DNA of 64,000 nt from Corticium candelabrum (GCF_963422355.1 NC_085086.1:8045417-8109416); one strand, 5' to 3'; shown: positions 41,572 to 53,309, counted from the stretch's first letter. Numbers and translations: made by a program. The notes: generated by a model not told the origin, from the sequence alone.

Positions 41572-43063
41572 TTTCGTTTGCTGTCGCTGCGTTGCGCTTT
41601 CCTCCGGGAAAAGGAAACAGTTGCTTTTTGGTATTGTGTCCCATCGTATGAAGAGAATCAAAAAGACAACACAGCGCGAAAACTGTGAAAGGATATGATC
41701 GCTTCACATTTGCAATGTACGTCATTGGGTGGACGTACATACTTGTTGAGTGGTTGTTGCTATAGTAATCGAGACCACGTGATAACATCTAACCAGTCCT
41801 TGTGCTCATCATGTTTGACTGCTTCTCTTCTGCTCTAACGGCTCTGCCAATTACCGGTTACGTGAGTGACTTGACTTGAGACACGACAGCCTGCTATGAA
41901 CGTTATGGTAGACGCGATACTTTGACAGCAGACGTAGTGTTGTAGACGCGATACTTTAATTAACAGCAGACTTAGTGTTGTAGACGTGATACTTGATACG
42001 TGATACAAGTTGTTCTACTGCTGTGTCTGACACAGTGACAATGCTTATTCGAATACCAATGAGCATTCTGTTAGCCGAAATCGTTCAAAAGTATAGATAA
42101 TAATAATAATAACCTGACGTCGTACTCATTATATTAATGGTGCAAAAAACAGAAACAAACAAACAAGTAATATAACTGCTGTGGCATCAATCTACTGAAA
42201 ACAAGTCTTCTAGTACTGATTTACTACTTCTAGCTGGTTCAAACAACCAATGGTATGCCAAGCTTGCAGCCTCGCGCCTAGACTCACATAGAGATAAATC
42301 AACGTTCTTCAAAATCTTTGAGCAATTGGCTGTCTCGACAGTACCCTGGTGTGGCTTTGGCAGTAATGCAATTCCCATTCCCGGCATGTAGTAAAAAAGG
42401 ACGAAGTAGAAAATGGCAAACTTTAGATCCCAGATTTTGGAGCAGTTTTCTAAAGTTTCAATCGTTGAAACTTGGCATGGTTTAAGTTCAAAGATCAAAA
42501 TATTTTAAAAGAAACAATTGTACATTTGCAGTCCGTTGCATGCTGCGCTAAATAGCAATTCCAGATTACAGCTTTCTTTCCTTGTCCTATTAATGCTGCC
42601 TAGTAATGCTGATGTTAACAATGCTTGTTAGAGCAGCAGTCCAACTCTGAAGTTGCCTCCATTTTCAAGTCAGATGTGCATGAAGTCAACGAGATTCATG
42701 CTCTCACCTTCCAAGAGATAGCAACAGAAGCTCTGAAACAGGATGCGATTATCTTCAGTGTAGTTCATAATAACAAATTGTAGTAGTTAGAGCATCTGTG
42801 ACGGATATCCAGTGTTGTCATGACTTTCGGATTCCGTTCAGGTCTACTTATCTGTATTTCGAGACTGTTAGACACTTAGCTGTCGATTCATCAGTTCTCT
42901 CATAGAATTAAATAGATTCTTTTTTGTTTGTTTTATTTGCGGACAAGAAGATTGGTGCTGCGAACAGGGTTGCGAAATTTACATTCTTTGACGTGTTTGA
43001 CAAACCTGGGTGCTGCGTGACACCGCCAGCTGCAAACAACACAAGTGACGTGGTTGAAGATTC

Positions 43064-43340
43064 TTAATATGTTTCCAGCGTATGTCTCCTCTTGTTCAGT
43101 TGGGTCTTATGATGTTCCAATAACATTTTGTACTCTTCATTTACATAAGTAGTACGCCATAAGTATTGTTTTGGTTTTCGGTTGACCTTTTTTGCAGGTG
43201 GTCTCACATCATTATTACGTTTAGCACCATCTCCGTTATTATCACCAGTCTTTCGCCTGCTTCTAGTTCTGTCCATTCTTTTCTTTGCATGCATATTGTA
43301 ATCAGATGCCACTGTAGAGCTTTCTTTGAAGGTTGATCTT
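43064..43340 (-). CDS. Conserved unrecognised coding segment (copy 2)
   Basis: This is the partner of 15428-15700. It contains SSTVASDYNMHAKKRMDRTR, GDNNGDGAKRNNDV and KPKQYLWRTTYVNEEYKMLL, and runs on past the copy 1 stop as KRRHTLETY. The shared QYLWRTTYVN core and preserved frame favour past selection on protein. Confidence 0.45.
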
Positions 43341-44271
43341 TACCGATATCATCATGCGTGAATCTCTGTCAGTTTTGGCTGTTACTAATCCAAATATTTA
43401 TTTACACGTGCGCGTTCACACACATCCACCAACTCACACAGCACCAGGAATCCATGAAAGCATGAGGAACAAATGGCCATGGAATTCCAGGGAAAATTCC
43501 TTGAAATTTTTGCAGTATTGTATTGAATCATGCCATGGAATTCTTGGAATCCTTATTTTCCATGGTGTAATGATTTCGATGCCTGAGCTGCACAAACAGC
43601 TTCGAATAGATTTTGTGTCTTGTGCCATACATGTAACTATCAACAGAGAAGTTGATATGTTACTAACGACTGCAGTTTATCACGTAATTTTTTGGGCTAT
43701 GATATTTAGTGTGAGTAAATTACAAACACGACTACTCACGAAGCTGTATTAATGATTGTTATTACTTTCACTTACAGTTGACAGGCAATAACGGTGGAGA
43801 TGAGGTCTTGACCGAAATATACATAAAAGGTAATTGATGAAATTGCAAGCACTCACACACCCTAACCCCTATAGCCGAGCTGACTCAATGGCTCCAGTAA
43901 TGAGATCCTCGATTTTCTATTAATCCTCATGCTCAACAGGCCAGCAAAAACCCTGTACACTGTACAAGTCTGCAGAGGTTTCAGGGTAGTTCATAAATAG
44001 TTTGATATTCGTTTGTCTTATCGACCTGATATGTAAATATATTAAGAGATTATCTACATCATAATTAATCTAATCATATGTAAAAAATTAACAATTTCAA
44101 GACCAGGAACCATGGTCTTCCTCCGACTTGTAAACGTCCCCACACTCTCTCTGTTGGGTTCGATTCGCAATGAAACTTTGGAATAAACATGCAGTAATGT
44201 CCATGCTCAGAGATGTAATTGTCAATTAAAGACTTAAGACATTAACAAAATCGGGATGAGAAGAAAGTTTT

Positions 44272-45391
44272 TTATCGTTGAAGCCTTATTGTATTAGTGA
44301 CATGTACATTACGCTCTACTAAAACTTGTTTTGATCCTTTTGGAATACCATTATCATCTACCGTTTTTCGAACTACATCATTGTAAATAATATCATGCAT
44401 TTTTGGCTGTATTCCATCAGGATGCACGTTCATTTTATTGGCAACTAAAGCATCACAAGACTTTGCAGTATGGCTAGAACTCTGATCAAACAACCAAACA
44501 ATATCAAACTGCACCCTAGGGTATTTAAATTCAGCAATGGCAACTGCATCCTTTACATTAGCAAAATTTATCATTTGTCCAATACCCAGCTCGGTTTTCT
44601 TCAAATTGTATGGTCTGCCCGGCTTCTTTTGGAATAGTAACATTACAATCTTATGCTTTTTCTACTTCAGTATCACTTAATCTTAGATAACCAGAAAATT
44701 CATCAATAAAATCGCTAACCATTCTACCAGAACCCCTGGATTTAGGTTTAATAGCAATCCGATCAAGCAAAGTCCATTCAAACTTTTGATCATCGTTAGT
44801 TTAAAAAGCTGATTCATCATGACAAATTATAACTAAGTGTTTTGATTCTGATGTGTTTCCTGTGGTGTATGGTTGGGGAACATGCACTGCATCTGTAGAC
44901 AACGGCGGTGGAAGGTGACGCTTTTCAAGCTCGTGCAAATTACTTAATTAAAATTATATGTTTGTCCTGGACTACATCCTTTCTTTAATGCCAGTCTATA
45001 TAACTGCCTTCTTACGCACGTCATTTGTCTGAAATCCTAAGTCTAGGAGAAACTTTCTAGCAGTCTCCAAGCTTATTTGTCTAGGAAAACCGGACGGCAA
45101 CGACATGCTATGTAACGTCTCACAATAAACAAACCTGCAGTAGTTCGTTATGGTCATGTTCGGTTGTCCCTTTTCGCAGAGTTGTCGCACGCCCACGCTG
45201 CAGCTGTCCTCTTGCATTCCTTGTCGTAAATGATGCTCTGACGGCAACGTTACTGGCCCGCCTCTGTTTCCACTTTGAAAGAGCTTGCCCACTAATCTTG
45301 AAACATCTTGCTTGCAACCCCTACGCGAATGCTCAGGATGAGCCATAACTCGTAGTGCAAATGGGGACTGTTGCGAGGTTACGGCTAACAT
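44272..45391 (-). pseudogene. Unclassified DDE-type transposase relic
   Basis: Minus-strand blocks in order: TITNYCRFVYCETLHSM and PSGFPRQISLETARKFLLDL (45010-45200, an HTH-like N-terminal part); HLVIICHDESAF (about 44820, first D); KPKSRGSGRMVSDFIDEFSG (about 44720); then, after a stop and frame change at 44645, KDAVAIAEFKYPRVQFDIVW, LFDQSSSHTAKSCDALVANK (about 44480, second D) and NVHPDGIQPKMHD. I recall this arrangement (HDES, RGSGxMVSDF, FDxSSxH, MNVxPGGxQPKM) from transposase-like proteins of fungi and invertebrates with no settled superfamily name. One in-frame stop follows HDESAF. Confidence 0.6.
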
Positions 45392-45633
45392 ACTAACGTT
45401 TCTGGGGCGGAGTCAATTATGTCAGCCAATCAGCGATTATTCACGCCTATTTATTAGCCAATCAACACGCTGCATTTCTATCTTTCCAGAACGTTTCATA
45501 GGCTTATAATTAGATTACTAAAGAGCGTTCACGCTGAGGAACACGTGTTTCCGCGGCATTATTATATGACCTCGGAATTCCGCTGTAGGGCGCGTGAAAG
45601 TTATGGCCAGATATGCTTGGTGTCATCGTAGTA

Positions 45634-46060
45634 CTAACAAGACAGCACGACCCAATATAGAGTCGTTGTGTAAGTGCTTTCACGACACGGGTGAATTTTC
45701 GCACACTCGAAGTCATGTTCGTCTCGCTGGTTTTGAATCAGAAGTTTTGTTACGCTTCGGCGTCTGACATGGCCGCACATAATTGCATCGTGAACGGACT
45801 TACACAGGGTCGTATTATGCCGCAAGCGGTTGCGATTATTGTCTCCGACGTAGCTTGCATCGTCTCAGCAACTCTAAGTTGTCTGGCGGAAGCCCGCCAA
45901 AGTCCATGTAATCATGTGCCTGGATTATACTGGCTGGTCGCGTCGAAATAGGAGTTGTTCCTTATTCTACTACGCGGTATTCCTCACCTCGTCCCATTTT
46001 CCCGTTTCTGCGCTAACGCTTTCCGTCAGACTTGACCCCAGTGTGGGCACGGTTGACAAT
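45634..46060 (-). pseudogene. Gag-like segment (copy 2)
   Basis: The minus-strand reading gives TPISTRPASIIQAHDYMDFG and then GLPPDNLELLRR, collinear with 17191-17604. A stop precedes the block and the frame is lost after LLRR, so it is also decayed. Confidence 0.4.
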
Positions 46061-46766
46061 TGAAGTATATTTACCTTGAATGGCGTACGCTCCCAGAAGA
46101 TCCATGTGCCGCCTATGTTAAGTAAGTATATGTGACTGTGTACTTATCTAATTGTCCGCAACTGCGAAGCGTCAACATACATTCGCCGACCGCCTCAACA
46201 TTAGTGTGCTTTGCACTTGGTGCGTTTTCTTTCCAAGTAGTTACCGTGTTGCGGAGGGCTGCCGAAATGCTATCAATTTAAGCCCCGCTGAATATGCGCT
46301 CGGATCGTTGTGGCTGAGCTACATCGGCATTTCTCGATGAGGGCACTTGTTGCAGTTACGTAGTGGCGTAGCCACACATGGGCCTTCCGTGGATCATACA
46401 GTCTTGCTTGTCTAGTAGGTAATTCGTGTTGGCTCTAGTATACTGTATAATGGAATGAATGCATTCTATTGTACAGTCGATGGTTTGTGCATTAATTGAT
46501 TGTAATGATGTGGGTAAGTGCAACCTAAGTCACCTTTCTGCAGTCGTTGGTTTAGTGGTTTTAACCTGTCTTCAGCTTCTGCTTTGGTTACATGGAGCTG
46601 CTGCTCGACAGATAATTGTTTTGTGAAGCTTTCTTGTAGCTGCTGCTGGAGTTGTGCTATTTTGTGTCTTTGCCTGTCGTGTTGAAAGATGCAGCTTTTC
46701 CTGAAGCGTTGCAACCTCATGGTATATGGCTTGCAGCTGTTTTTGTAGAGATGAGATTTGCTGATA

Positions 46767-46789
46767 CAGTAGAGCCTCGCTAATCCGAA
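46767..46789 (+). repeat. Tigger terminal inverted repeat (left)
   Basis: CAGTAGAGCCTCG start; pairs with 48832-48854. Confidence 0.93.
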
Positions 46790-46997
46790 TAGCTCTGTAC
46801 CAGACTCCGTTCTTACCTGTTCGGATTACTGAATTTGTTCGGATTATCAAAATACGAAGCCTTGGAGACCCAGACATAGCCTTGACAATCCAGACCGTTT
46901 GCGCATACATATGTCAACAATTACATGCCTACGCAGGGACAAGAATTCTTGCAACGCAACTAACTAAGTAGGTAACCCAACAACAAGCAAAAGCAAC

Positions 46998-48680
46998 TCA
47001 TTTCTCAAAGTAGTCCGTCACCCGCGTCTGTTCAAGAGTGCTTAGTCTCTTTTTAGCTGCAAGGTCACGTAGGCTCCGAAGAACACTCAAGCTGTATTGA
47101 GTTGCTTCTGTCTGTTCCCGAAACCATGTCAAACAATCAGAGAGCATTTGAAATGCACTGCCATGAGAGATGCCAGACTGGTTTGTGCTTGCATCATGAT
47201 CAGAACTTTGCATTTGATCTTCATCTGCAGCAGTCTCTTCATCACGACCGTGAGCCAAGACTTCAGTGACAATTTCATCATCATCCAAATGAGTGTAACC
47301 AGGATCCAAATTGTCTACCATTAACCACTCCTCAATTTCTGTTGAAGTCATTTCATAACCCAAAGCAGAGAAGAGAGGGGTCAAATTAGAAGAAGGCTCT
47401 TCAAATGACTCTCCTGATTCTGTGATGCCAGCAGGTTCCTGACTGCCTTCGTCAGGATAAATGGGTAGAATCTTTCTCCAAGACAATCGAATTGTTCTAG
47501 GTGTAATTTCATCCCAACTAGCGGAAACTTTATCAGAAATTTCCATCATGTTGATTCCACAAACAAAGTCAATGATTGACACACCTCTATCATTTTGAAG
47601 AATAAGATCTTGAAGCATCTTTTTCCTGTATCGGCGTTTAATGGATACTAGCACACCTTGATCCATGGGTTGAATTAACGAAGTGACATTCGGTGGAAGG
47701 AACTTTGCGATCACTTTGCCATCTGCTGATATCAGGTCTTCTTCATTCGGATGAGCAGAACAGTTGTCAAGCAGAAGGACAGCTTTATCATCCAAACCCT
47801 TTTCCCTTAACGTTTCCTGCACTACAGGAACAAACTTATGATGGAACCAGTCAGAAAATATTCCTGTGTTCACCCAAGCATTAGACTGGTTGTAGTAACT
47901 CACTGGCAAGTGATCACGATTGACGTTTTTGAAACAACGAGGATTCTTGGATTTACCTATCAAGACCAAGGGTAGTTTTATGCTACCAGACGCGTTTGAG
48001 CAGGCACTGATGGTAACACGGTCCTTTTGAGTCTTGCGCCCATCAGCAGACCTCTCAAAGTGACCAGCAAGCGTTTTCTGAGGCAGCAGCTTATGGTACA
48101 AACCTGACTCGTCACAGTTGAATATTTGTTCAGTGCTGTAATCACTATCCTTGACAAAAGCTTGGAAACGTAACACAAACTGATCAGCAGCTGGTTTATC
48201 GGCAGACAGCTTTTCTCCTTGTAAGGCCAGCTGTCTAATGCAATGACGCTTACAAAATCTCCAAAGCCAACCAGACGAGGCAACAAAGTTGCCGAAATCC
48301 TCTTCTTGAGAAGACTCCTTCAATTTCTCGTGAAGCTGCAAGGCCTTTGCTTGTAGTAGTGGGCCTGATACAGGAATGCCTTTCTCGCGCGTCTGCCGAA
48401 ACCACATGAAAACAGCCCTCTCCAGCTCCTCGTAAGTAGAAAGCTTCATTGTTTTGGCAAGTCGACTCGTTCCCATTTCGGTTAGCTTCCTTTCGTATTG
48501 CCTCAGTTCAGACTCTTTCCTCTTGATATCGCTAATGGTGCTTCGACCGATTCCATATCGTTCACACAGCACAGAATAGGAGGCACTTCCCAGTTCATCC
48601 AGTATTGCTACCTTCTGCTCTATTGTTAGAGTCTTGTGAGCCCGTTTTGTCTTCTTTGTTATATCTTTGTCTGACGACAT
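46998..48680 (-). CDS. Tigger/Jerky-type transposase, complete
   Basis: A 560-residue protein. The N-terminal CENP-B-type HTH is LTIEQKVAILDELGSASYSV to YGIGRSTISDIKR (about 18-55). A second CENP-B-like HTH (about 85-165) includes FMWFRQTREKGIPVSGPLLQ. The DDE_1 catalytic domain has D190 (NCDESGLYHKLLP), D305 (LLLDNCSAHP) and D340 (IQPMDQGVL). The region NVTSLIQPMDQGVLVSIKRR is strongly typical of Tigger, Jerky and TIGD proteins. The C-terminal tail (about 420-560) is acidic, as in the family. It would bind the TIRs and excise and insert the element at TA. No disabling change is seen. Confidence 0.95.
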   Translation of the reverse strand: MSSDKDITKKTKRAHKTLTIEQKVAILDELGSASYSVLCERYGIGRSTISDIKRKESELRQYERKLTEMGTSRLAKTMKLSTYEELERAVFMWFRQTREKGIPVSGPLLQAKALQLHEKLKESSQEEDFGNFVASSGWLWRFCKRHCIRQLALQGEKLSADKPAADQFVLRFQAFVKDSDYSTEQIFNCDESGLYHKLLPQKTLAGHFERSADGRKTQKDRVTISACSNASGSIKLPLVLIGKSKNPRCFKNVNRDHLPVSYYNQSNAWVNTGIFSDWFHHKFVPVVQETLREKGLDDKAVLLLDNCSAHPNEEDLISADGKVIAKFLPPNVTSLIQPMDQGVLVSIKRRYRKKMLQDLILQNDRGVSIIDFVCGINMMEISDKVSASWDEITPRTIRLSWRKILPIYPDEGSQEPAGITESGESFEEPSSNLTPLFSALGYEMTSTEIEEWLMVDNLDPGYTHLDDDEIVTEVLAHGRDEETAADEDQMQSSDHDASTNQSGISHGSAFQMLSDCLTWFREQTEATQYSLSVLRSLRDLAAKKRLSTLEQTRVTDYFEK

Positions 48681-48831
48681 GAGAACGTGTACCCGGATAT
48701 GATCAGATGTTTGTTATTTCCCGGATATGAAAGGACGTTTGCACAAGGCCTCGGAATTCTAAATGCTCTCTGGAAACTCGAGGTCAAGCAGTTAGGGACA
48801 TTCGGATTAGCGAGGGTTCGGATTAACGAGG

Positions 48832-48854
48832 TTCGGATTAGCGAGGCTCTACTG
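48832..48854 (-). repeat. Tigger terminal inverted repeat (right)
   Basis: Inverted match to 46767-46789, followed by TA. Confidence 0.93.
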
Positions 48855-49340
48855 TATCTGTCGTCTATTTGTCTCTTGTATGCTGTCACTGGTTTTTGTC
48901 TATCCTCCTCTTGTCTTTGCAGCTCTGATGGTTTTTATGGCTGTCCCTCAGTTGCTGTCAGGAGTTGATGAAGGTCTTGCTGCACTGCTTGGCTATGCTC
49001 TTGTTCTGACTTCAACTTTCGTGTTTCTCGTAGCAGATCAGATTCCTGTTACTAAACTTTAATTTGGTGAACTTCCTGTTCTTCTTGTAGACATTGGCAC
49101 TTAGCTGTTTGCTCGTTTAGGAGAGTTTCAAGTTTTTCACACTTGTTGTTTCTAGTAATCGAGCTTGCAAAGGATTTGACTTCACTCTGAGATGCATCTT
49201 GGACATGTACCAGACTGTCCTGGCTTCTAGAATACACCTTGATCTTTAGGCCAAATATTTGTAAATTTTCCCTGGAAAGCGAGGGAGTGAATTCGCTAGA
49301 AATCACAGGTATTTGGTGGCAAGTTGTCGTCGCATTCACG

Positions 49341-50432
49341 CATAATCTGCCTCCAGTTCACCGCCTAGTTCTTTGTCAAATCACAGCGAACTCATACCAT
49401 ACTCAGTGAGAATTTACGTAGAATTTTTGAAGGTCTTTGTGATCAGTGTATCGTAGGATTCGCTGAGTACTCATGGAGAATTCGCATACGCTTCATGGGT
49501 ATAGACTGCATATTCACGCCGAATTCGTGTAGGGTTCACACGAATGGAGTGTGGACTCACCGTATTTGGCGTGAGTTCGTACTGATGGAGAACTGACGTA
49601 CACACAATCCGGTTTCACTGAACGCATGTATTTCAATTAGAAATTGTTACTCATGCACATACACAATCCCAAAATGTTAGACGGTTTTTTTTGCTCGCTG
49701 ATAACGGCACTTGCCACCTATCAGCTTGTTCAATTTCTGGTGGACGCTCTTCAGCGTTTCCCTTCTCTGGAGAGGGAATGCAGTGACACTGTGGCCTATA
49801 ATTATATTCACATATGTAAGCATACATGTTATGACAGATTTCTAATGCCAGATATACAAACTCTAGCAAACTCATAAATTCACCTCAGCGCACAAGACCT
49901 TCTCAAGTTTCCAAAAGTGGCAGTGAAGCTTACTTAATGCTAACTATTGCCCACACAACTGATCTCAAATTTCTAGTGAACTGTGCATCTGCGTTAGCTT
50001 TTTGAAAGAAACTCAAAATACGCAGTGTATGCAAGTGCTAGTGCAATAGCTTGAAGGAATAGGATATTAATGATGTCTACACCAAAGTTACTTCAGCCCC
50101 TACCGGTTTCTGGAAAACCCCTATAGCATTGTCATCCCCTTTCAAGTTTTGTTAGCCTCCTTTTCTGTGTAAAAGCATTGATATCTTCTATTAGGTCTGT
50201 AGCAAGTCAGTTTGACACTGAACAATTCCAACATGCTCCAGGTTTCAACATCCAACAAACCAAGCACATTATAATACGACAGATTCGGATGCATTCTTCT
50301 TAAAACAGCCGCCAAACAGATACAGTTCTATACTATTTATACATCATGCACTGTATTATCTAAAGCTTACTCAGCAGTAAACGATGGATTTGCTATTTTG
50401 CGAAATGTAAGTTACTAATGTAGATAGCTTAC
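49341..50432. other. No gene recognised
   Basis: 49380-49620 is a degenerate stretch with recurring GAATTCG- and ACTCA-containing words. The remainder shows no motif. From 50290 it rejoins the composite repeat. Confidence 0.45.
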
Positions 50433-50735
50433 TTCTCAAAGCATCCACCTTTGGCTGATCGAGCAGCCTGTGATTAGCTCTGTTGCCAACACCGGATACA
50501 GCTTGTTCTTCTTTGGTAAACAGAACATCAAATAGTGCCCTCGCCAGCTTCACTCGAGAGGAAGTTGCTTCAGCTGCCCTCACACTTGTAAATATAGCTG
50601 TCATACTACATCTCTCATTACCAACAAAGACTATATATACCAAGTGAAACACCAGTAACCTTCTACAGTACATCACTTTATTAGTACTTGTCACCTGTAG
50701 AAGGCTGTCCTGCTGGTATGCCATCAGACAATGGG
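50433..50735 (-). pseudogene. BEN-like domain exon, copy 2 (better preserved)
   Basis: The exon at 50433-50605 (AG above, donor GTAAGC below) encodes SVRAAEATSSRVKLARALFD and VLFTKEEQAVSGVGNRANHR, then LLDQPKVDALR. The LARALFDVLFTKEE...LD..KVDALR pattern fits the first half of a BEN domain. The preceding exon end (LSDGIPAGQPSTG, donor GTGACA) lies at about 50698-50735. The gene upstream of 50735 has diverged from copy 1 and the domain's second half is not located, so expression is doubtful. Confidence 0.5.
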
Positions 50736-52660
50736 GCAGATATATATCGATTGCGATACTAAACTGTTCGCAAATGGTTTAAACCGTTTGCGAATTCGTA
50801 TTTGGTTATATTCGGTTAGACCGTTTCTGATATTGGGAACGCGAATGATTTGGCTGTCGTATAAGGTTTCTATTCATTTGGTTTACAAGAATATTCTCTT
50901 AGCTTTGCTTGTTTAATTATTATAGAAAACTGTTTGCGCACCTCAAAGATGTAGACTTTTGCCAAGTACGCCATACCTGGATCGATCCATGCTTGAGAGT
51001 TGTTTGTCTCTTATATGGAGGACAAGTTCATAATCTCCTAGCAATTACCATCTCGAATGTCACGCCTATAGTTAGGTCAACTGTTGTCACCTTGTGTAAT
51101 TGGTATATTTTGATTTACAAGTTTTAATTAAATTCATATTTGTATAATTAGATGGTGGATTTGCATACGATGGTGACAGTGATGTCAGTATAGCTTGTGT
51201 GTTGTTTTTAAATATTTATTTCGTTTCATACTCGTTTTGAATTTTAAGATAACTCTGAACATCGCCAAACATAGGTATGGCAGGTGTTAGTACTTAGTAA
51301 CTAATTGTAATAGCAACACTTACTATACTTTTGATGCGCTAATTAAGTTAGAAGGAACTCTAAGAACCACATGTCCGAGACTTAGCCGTCACAGCGCAAA
51401 AGTTGCATGACCACATGCAGCGTCAGAGGAAGAAAGTCGCCTGCTAATCTGGACGCCAGGCCACCATTGCCATCAAGAAAGCTAGAAATACTGCACTGTA
51501 ATTAAGCAAATTTGAGTGTTTCTGGTATTCAAATATTTGTGAAGTTAAACTGTTCTTTTTGTTTAGGACTGGTAAAATATTTTCCAAATAGTAAAGCCAG
51601 TGAAATAGATCAATGTGTGGCAGAAGAACCAGTGACAAACAATAATGACTATTATTCGAGTCGTAATCAATTCTACACTGCATGCTTGTTTCATTAAAAC
51701 AATTATTTTACTTGAACGTAACCTTACAACAGCGATTCGTGATTGTGTCTTCGTTCATAACTGATTGACATAGGAAAAGAGCTCACATGATCATGGTAAC
51801 CATGGCTTCCATGAATCCATAGAAAGCCATGCATGCACATTGTCTTTAGGTATGGAATTCTTTTCTCACATGCTTTCGAAACTTGTGTTTTCCTAGTAAA
51901 AGTAACAAGTTCCATGGAAATACCGTGGTTTTCCGTACTTTGTTTGATTAAAGTGCAGCACGCGTGTTATATAGTATGTTTGCAATACTCAAGATGTACG
52001 TATTAAATCAGATTTCACAATTCTTTATACTTTGTCTCTTTCCTCATTCCTATTCAGGGGCGGTGGAGCCGGTACGGCATTACGGCGATCGCCGTACTAC
52101 TGGAGCCGCGGCCAGAAGTTCCGTCGTGTGTCATAGGTGTTAGGCAGATCGAATTGCTCCAGGAACTTCTGGTATCAAGCCTCCCTGTCCTACTCGCTGG
52201 ACGGTGCTTGTGCAGTCGCTGATAGCTTTTTTTTGTCCATATGATGTTATTCGAATAACCGTAGAAAAAAATCACGGAAGAATACAGCGGAAAGATCGAT
52301 GTCACAGCAGCAGCAAGAGGTATCGTTAGTGGACACATTCAATTCCTATTTGGTATAGTGATATCTGAAAACTTTTCTTAACCATTGATGTCTTAATTGA
52401 GTAATACAAGTAACCTTGTTGACCTTTGTCACAGCTGGGCTTTACTGGACTGCACGGGCAAATTAAGAACAGTGATTAATGGTGACTAGTAACTTGTACT
52501 TGTTCCTGTCAACTAACACATGTCTGTTACTTAGTCCTTCCTGTACAATTTCCACACATGCCTGTACTGTACCTACGTCAACTTATCCACACTATTTCTT
52601 CTCATCTCCGTATGCTTTGATGAGTCTTGTAGTGTCACCACAGCCGCCCCCCACCACAAC
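50736..52660. other. No gene recognised
   Basis: About 1.9 kb of mostly AT-rich sequence. Around 51780-51920 CCATGG/GAATTC-rich inverted words occur, similar to 15890-15970 and 43475-43560. 52060-52200 is GC-richer but has no motif. Confidence 0.45.
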
Positions 52661-52677
52661 CACTCTGGCCAGCTGCA

Positions 52678-53309
52678 ATGGCGGAACAGCCACCAATGCC
52701 AGTTGCAATACTACCACAACCACCAGCTGCCACCACCAATGTCAGTTGCAATCGCGAGACTGCCACCAGCAGCAGCTACAATCGCAAGAGTGCCATTACC
52801 ACTAGCTGCAATCGAAAAGACCCACACTACCAGCTGCAGTTGTTATACCACCACCTCAGGCAGCTGCAGTCGCAATACCACCACCACAGCCAGCTGCAGG
52901 CGTAATACCACCAACACATGAGCCAGCTGCAGTTGCAATACCACCACCACAGCCAGCTGCAGTCGCAATACCACCACCTCCACAGCCAGCTGCAGTAGCA
53001 ATACCACCACAACCACAGCCAGCTGCAGTCGTAATACTACCACCACCACAGCCAGCTGCATTCGCAATAATACCACCACCACAGCCAGCTGTAGTTGCAA
53101 TACTACCATCACAGTCAGCTGCAGTAGCAATACCACCGCCACAGCCAGCTGCAGTCGCAATATTGCCACCACCACCAGCTGCAGTCGCAATAATACCACC
53201 ACCACAGCCAGCTGCAGTAGCAATACCACTACCACAGCCAGCTACAGTCGCAATATCACCACCACAGCCAGCTGCAGTAGCAAAACCACCACAGCCAGCT
53301 GCTAGTTAA
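52678..53309 (+). CDS. Pro/Ala/Val-rich repeat-encoding region
   Basis: From about 52812 to the TAA at 53307-53309, one plus-strand frame is open without a Met and encodes tandem units such as QPAAVAIPPPQPAAVAIPPP, about 27-33 bp each. Earlier units (MAEQPPMPVAILPQPPAA from 52678, then PPPMSVAIARLPPAA) belong to the same repeat but are shifted by single-base indels. It may be a coding minisatellite of a low-complexity protein or simply a minisatellite. The minus-strand frame in the same place is its Leu/Val-rich shadow. Confidence 0.4.

Larger units (their letters stand above)
46767..48854 (-). mobile_element. Intact Tigger/pogo DNA transposon
   Basis: The element is 2088 bp with perfect 23-bp inverted repeats (46767-46789 and 48832-48854) reading CAGTAGAGCCTCGCTAATCC. 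TA is duplicated at 46765-46766 and 48855-48856. The right end has three tandem versions of the inner TIR word CTCGCTAATCCGAA. The single ORF is open throughout. Confidence 0.94.
46510..49340 (-). pseudogene. Coiled-coil protein pseudogene, split by a Tigger
   Basis: A heptad-like, Gln/Glu/Leu-rich reading begins KCEKLETLLNEQTAKCQCLQ (about 49100) and continues LLRETRKLKSEQEHSQAVQQ and QKPVTAYKRQIDDRY (48870-49060). After removing the Tigger and one TA it resumes in frame as QQISSLQKQLQAIYHEVATL (about 46690-46764). Stops TAG-TAA (about 49060) and TAA (about 48930), and a frameshift near 46680, show it was already decaying or has since decayed. A donor-like GTGACTT ends it near 46530. Function unknown; likely a long coiled coil. 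Confidence 0.5.
41572..50735. repeat. Low-copy composite repeat, copy 2, with insertions
   Basis: It is collinear with 14632-18740. Extra material relative to copy 1 includes about 41910-42040 (short TAGACG(C/T)GATACTT repeats), about 44080-45600 (DDE transposase relic) and about 46530-50285 (coiled-coil pseudogene with a Tigger inside). Whether these were inserted in copy 2 or lost from copy 1 is clear only for the Tigger. Confidence 0.85.

Noticed and set aside
52843..53235. Leu/Val-rich minus-strand frame resembling membrane helices
   Set aside because: It is the complement of the Pro/Ala repeat; the hydrophobic look comes from CAGCTG/TGG repeat codons.
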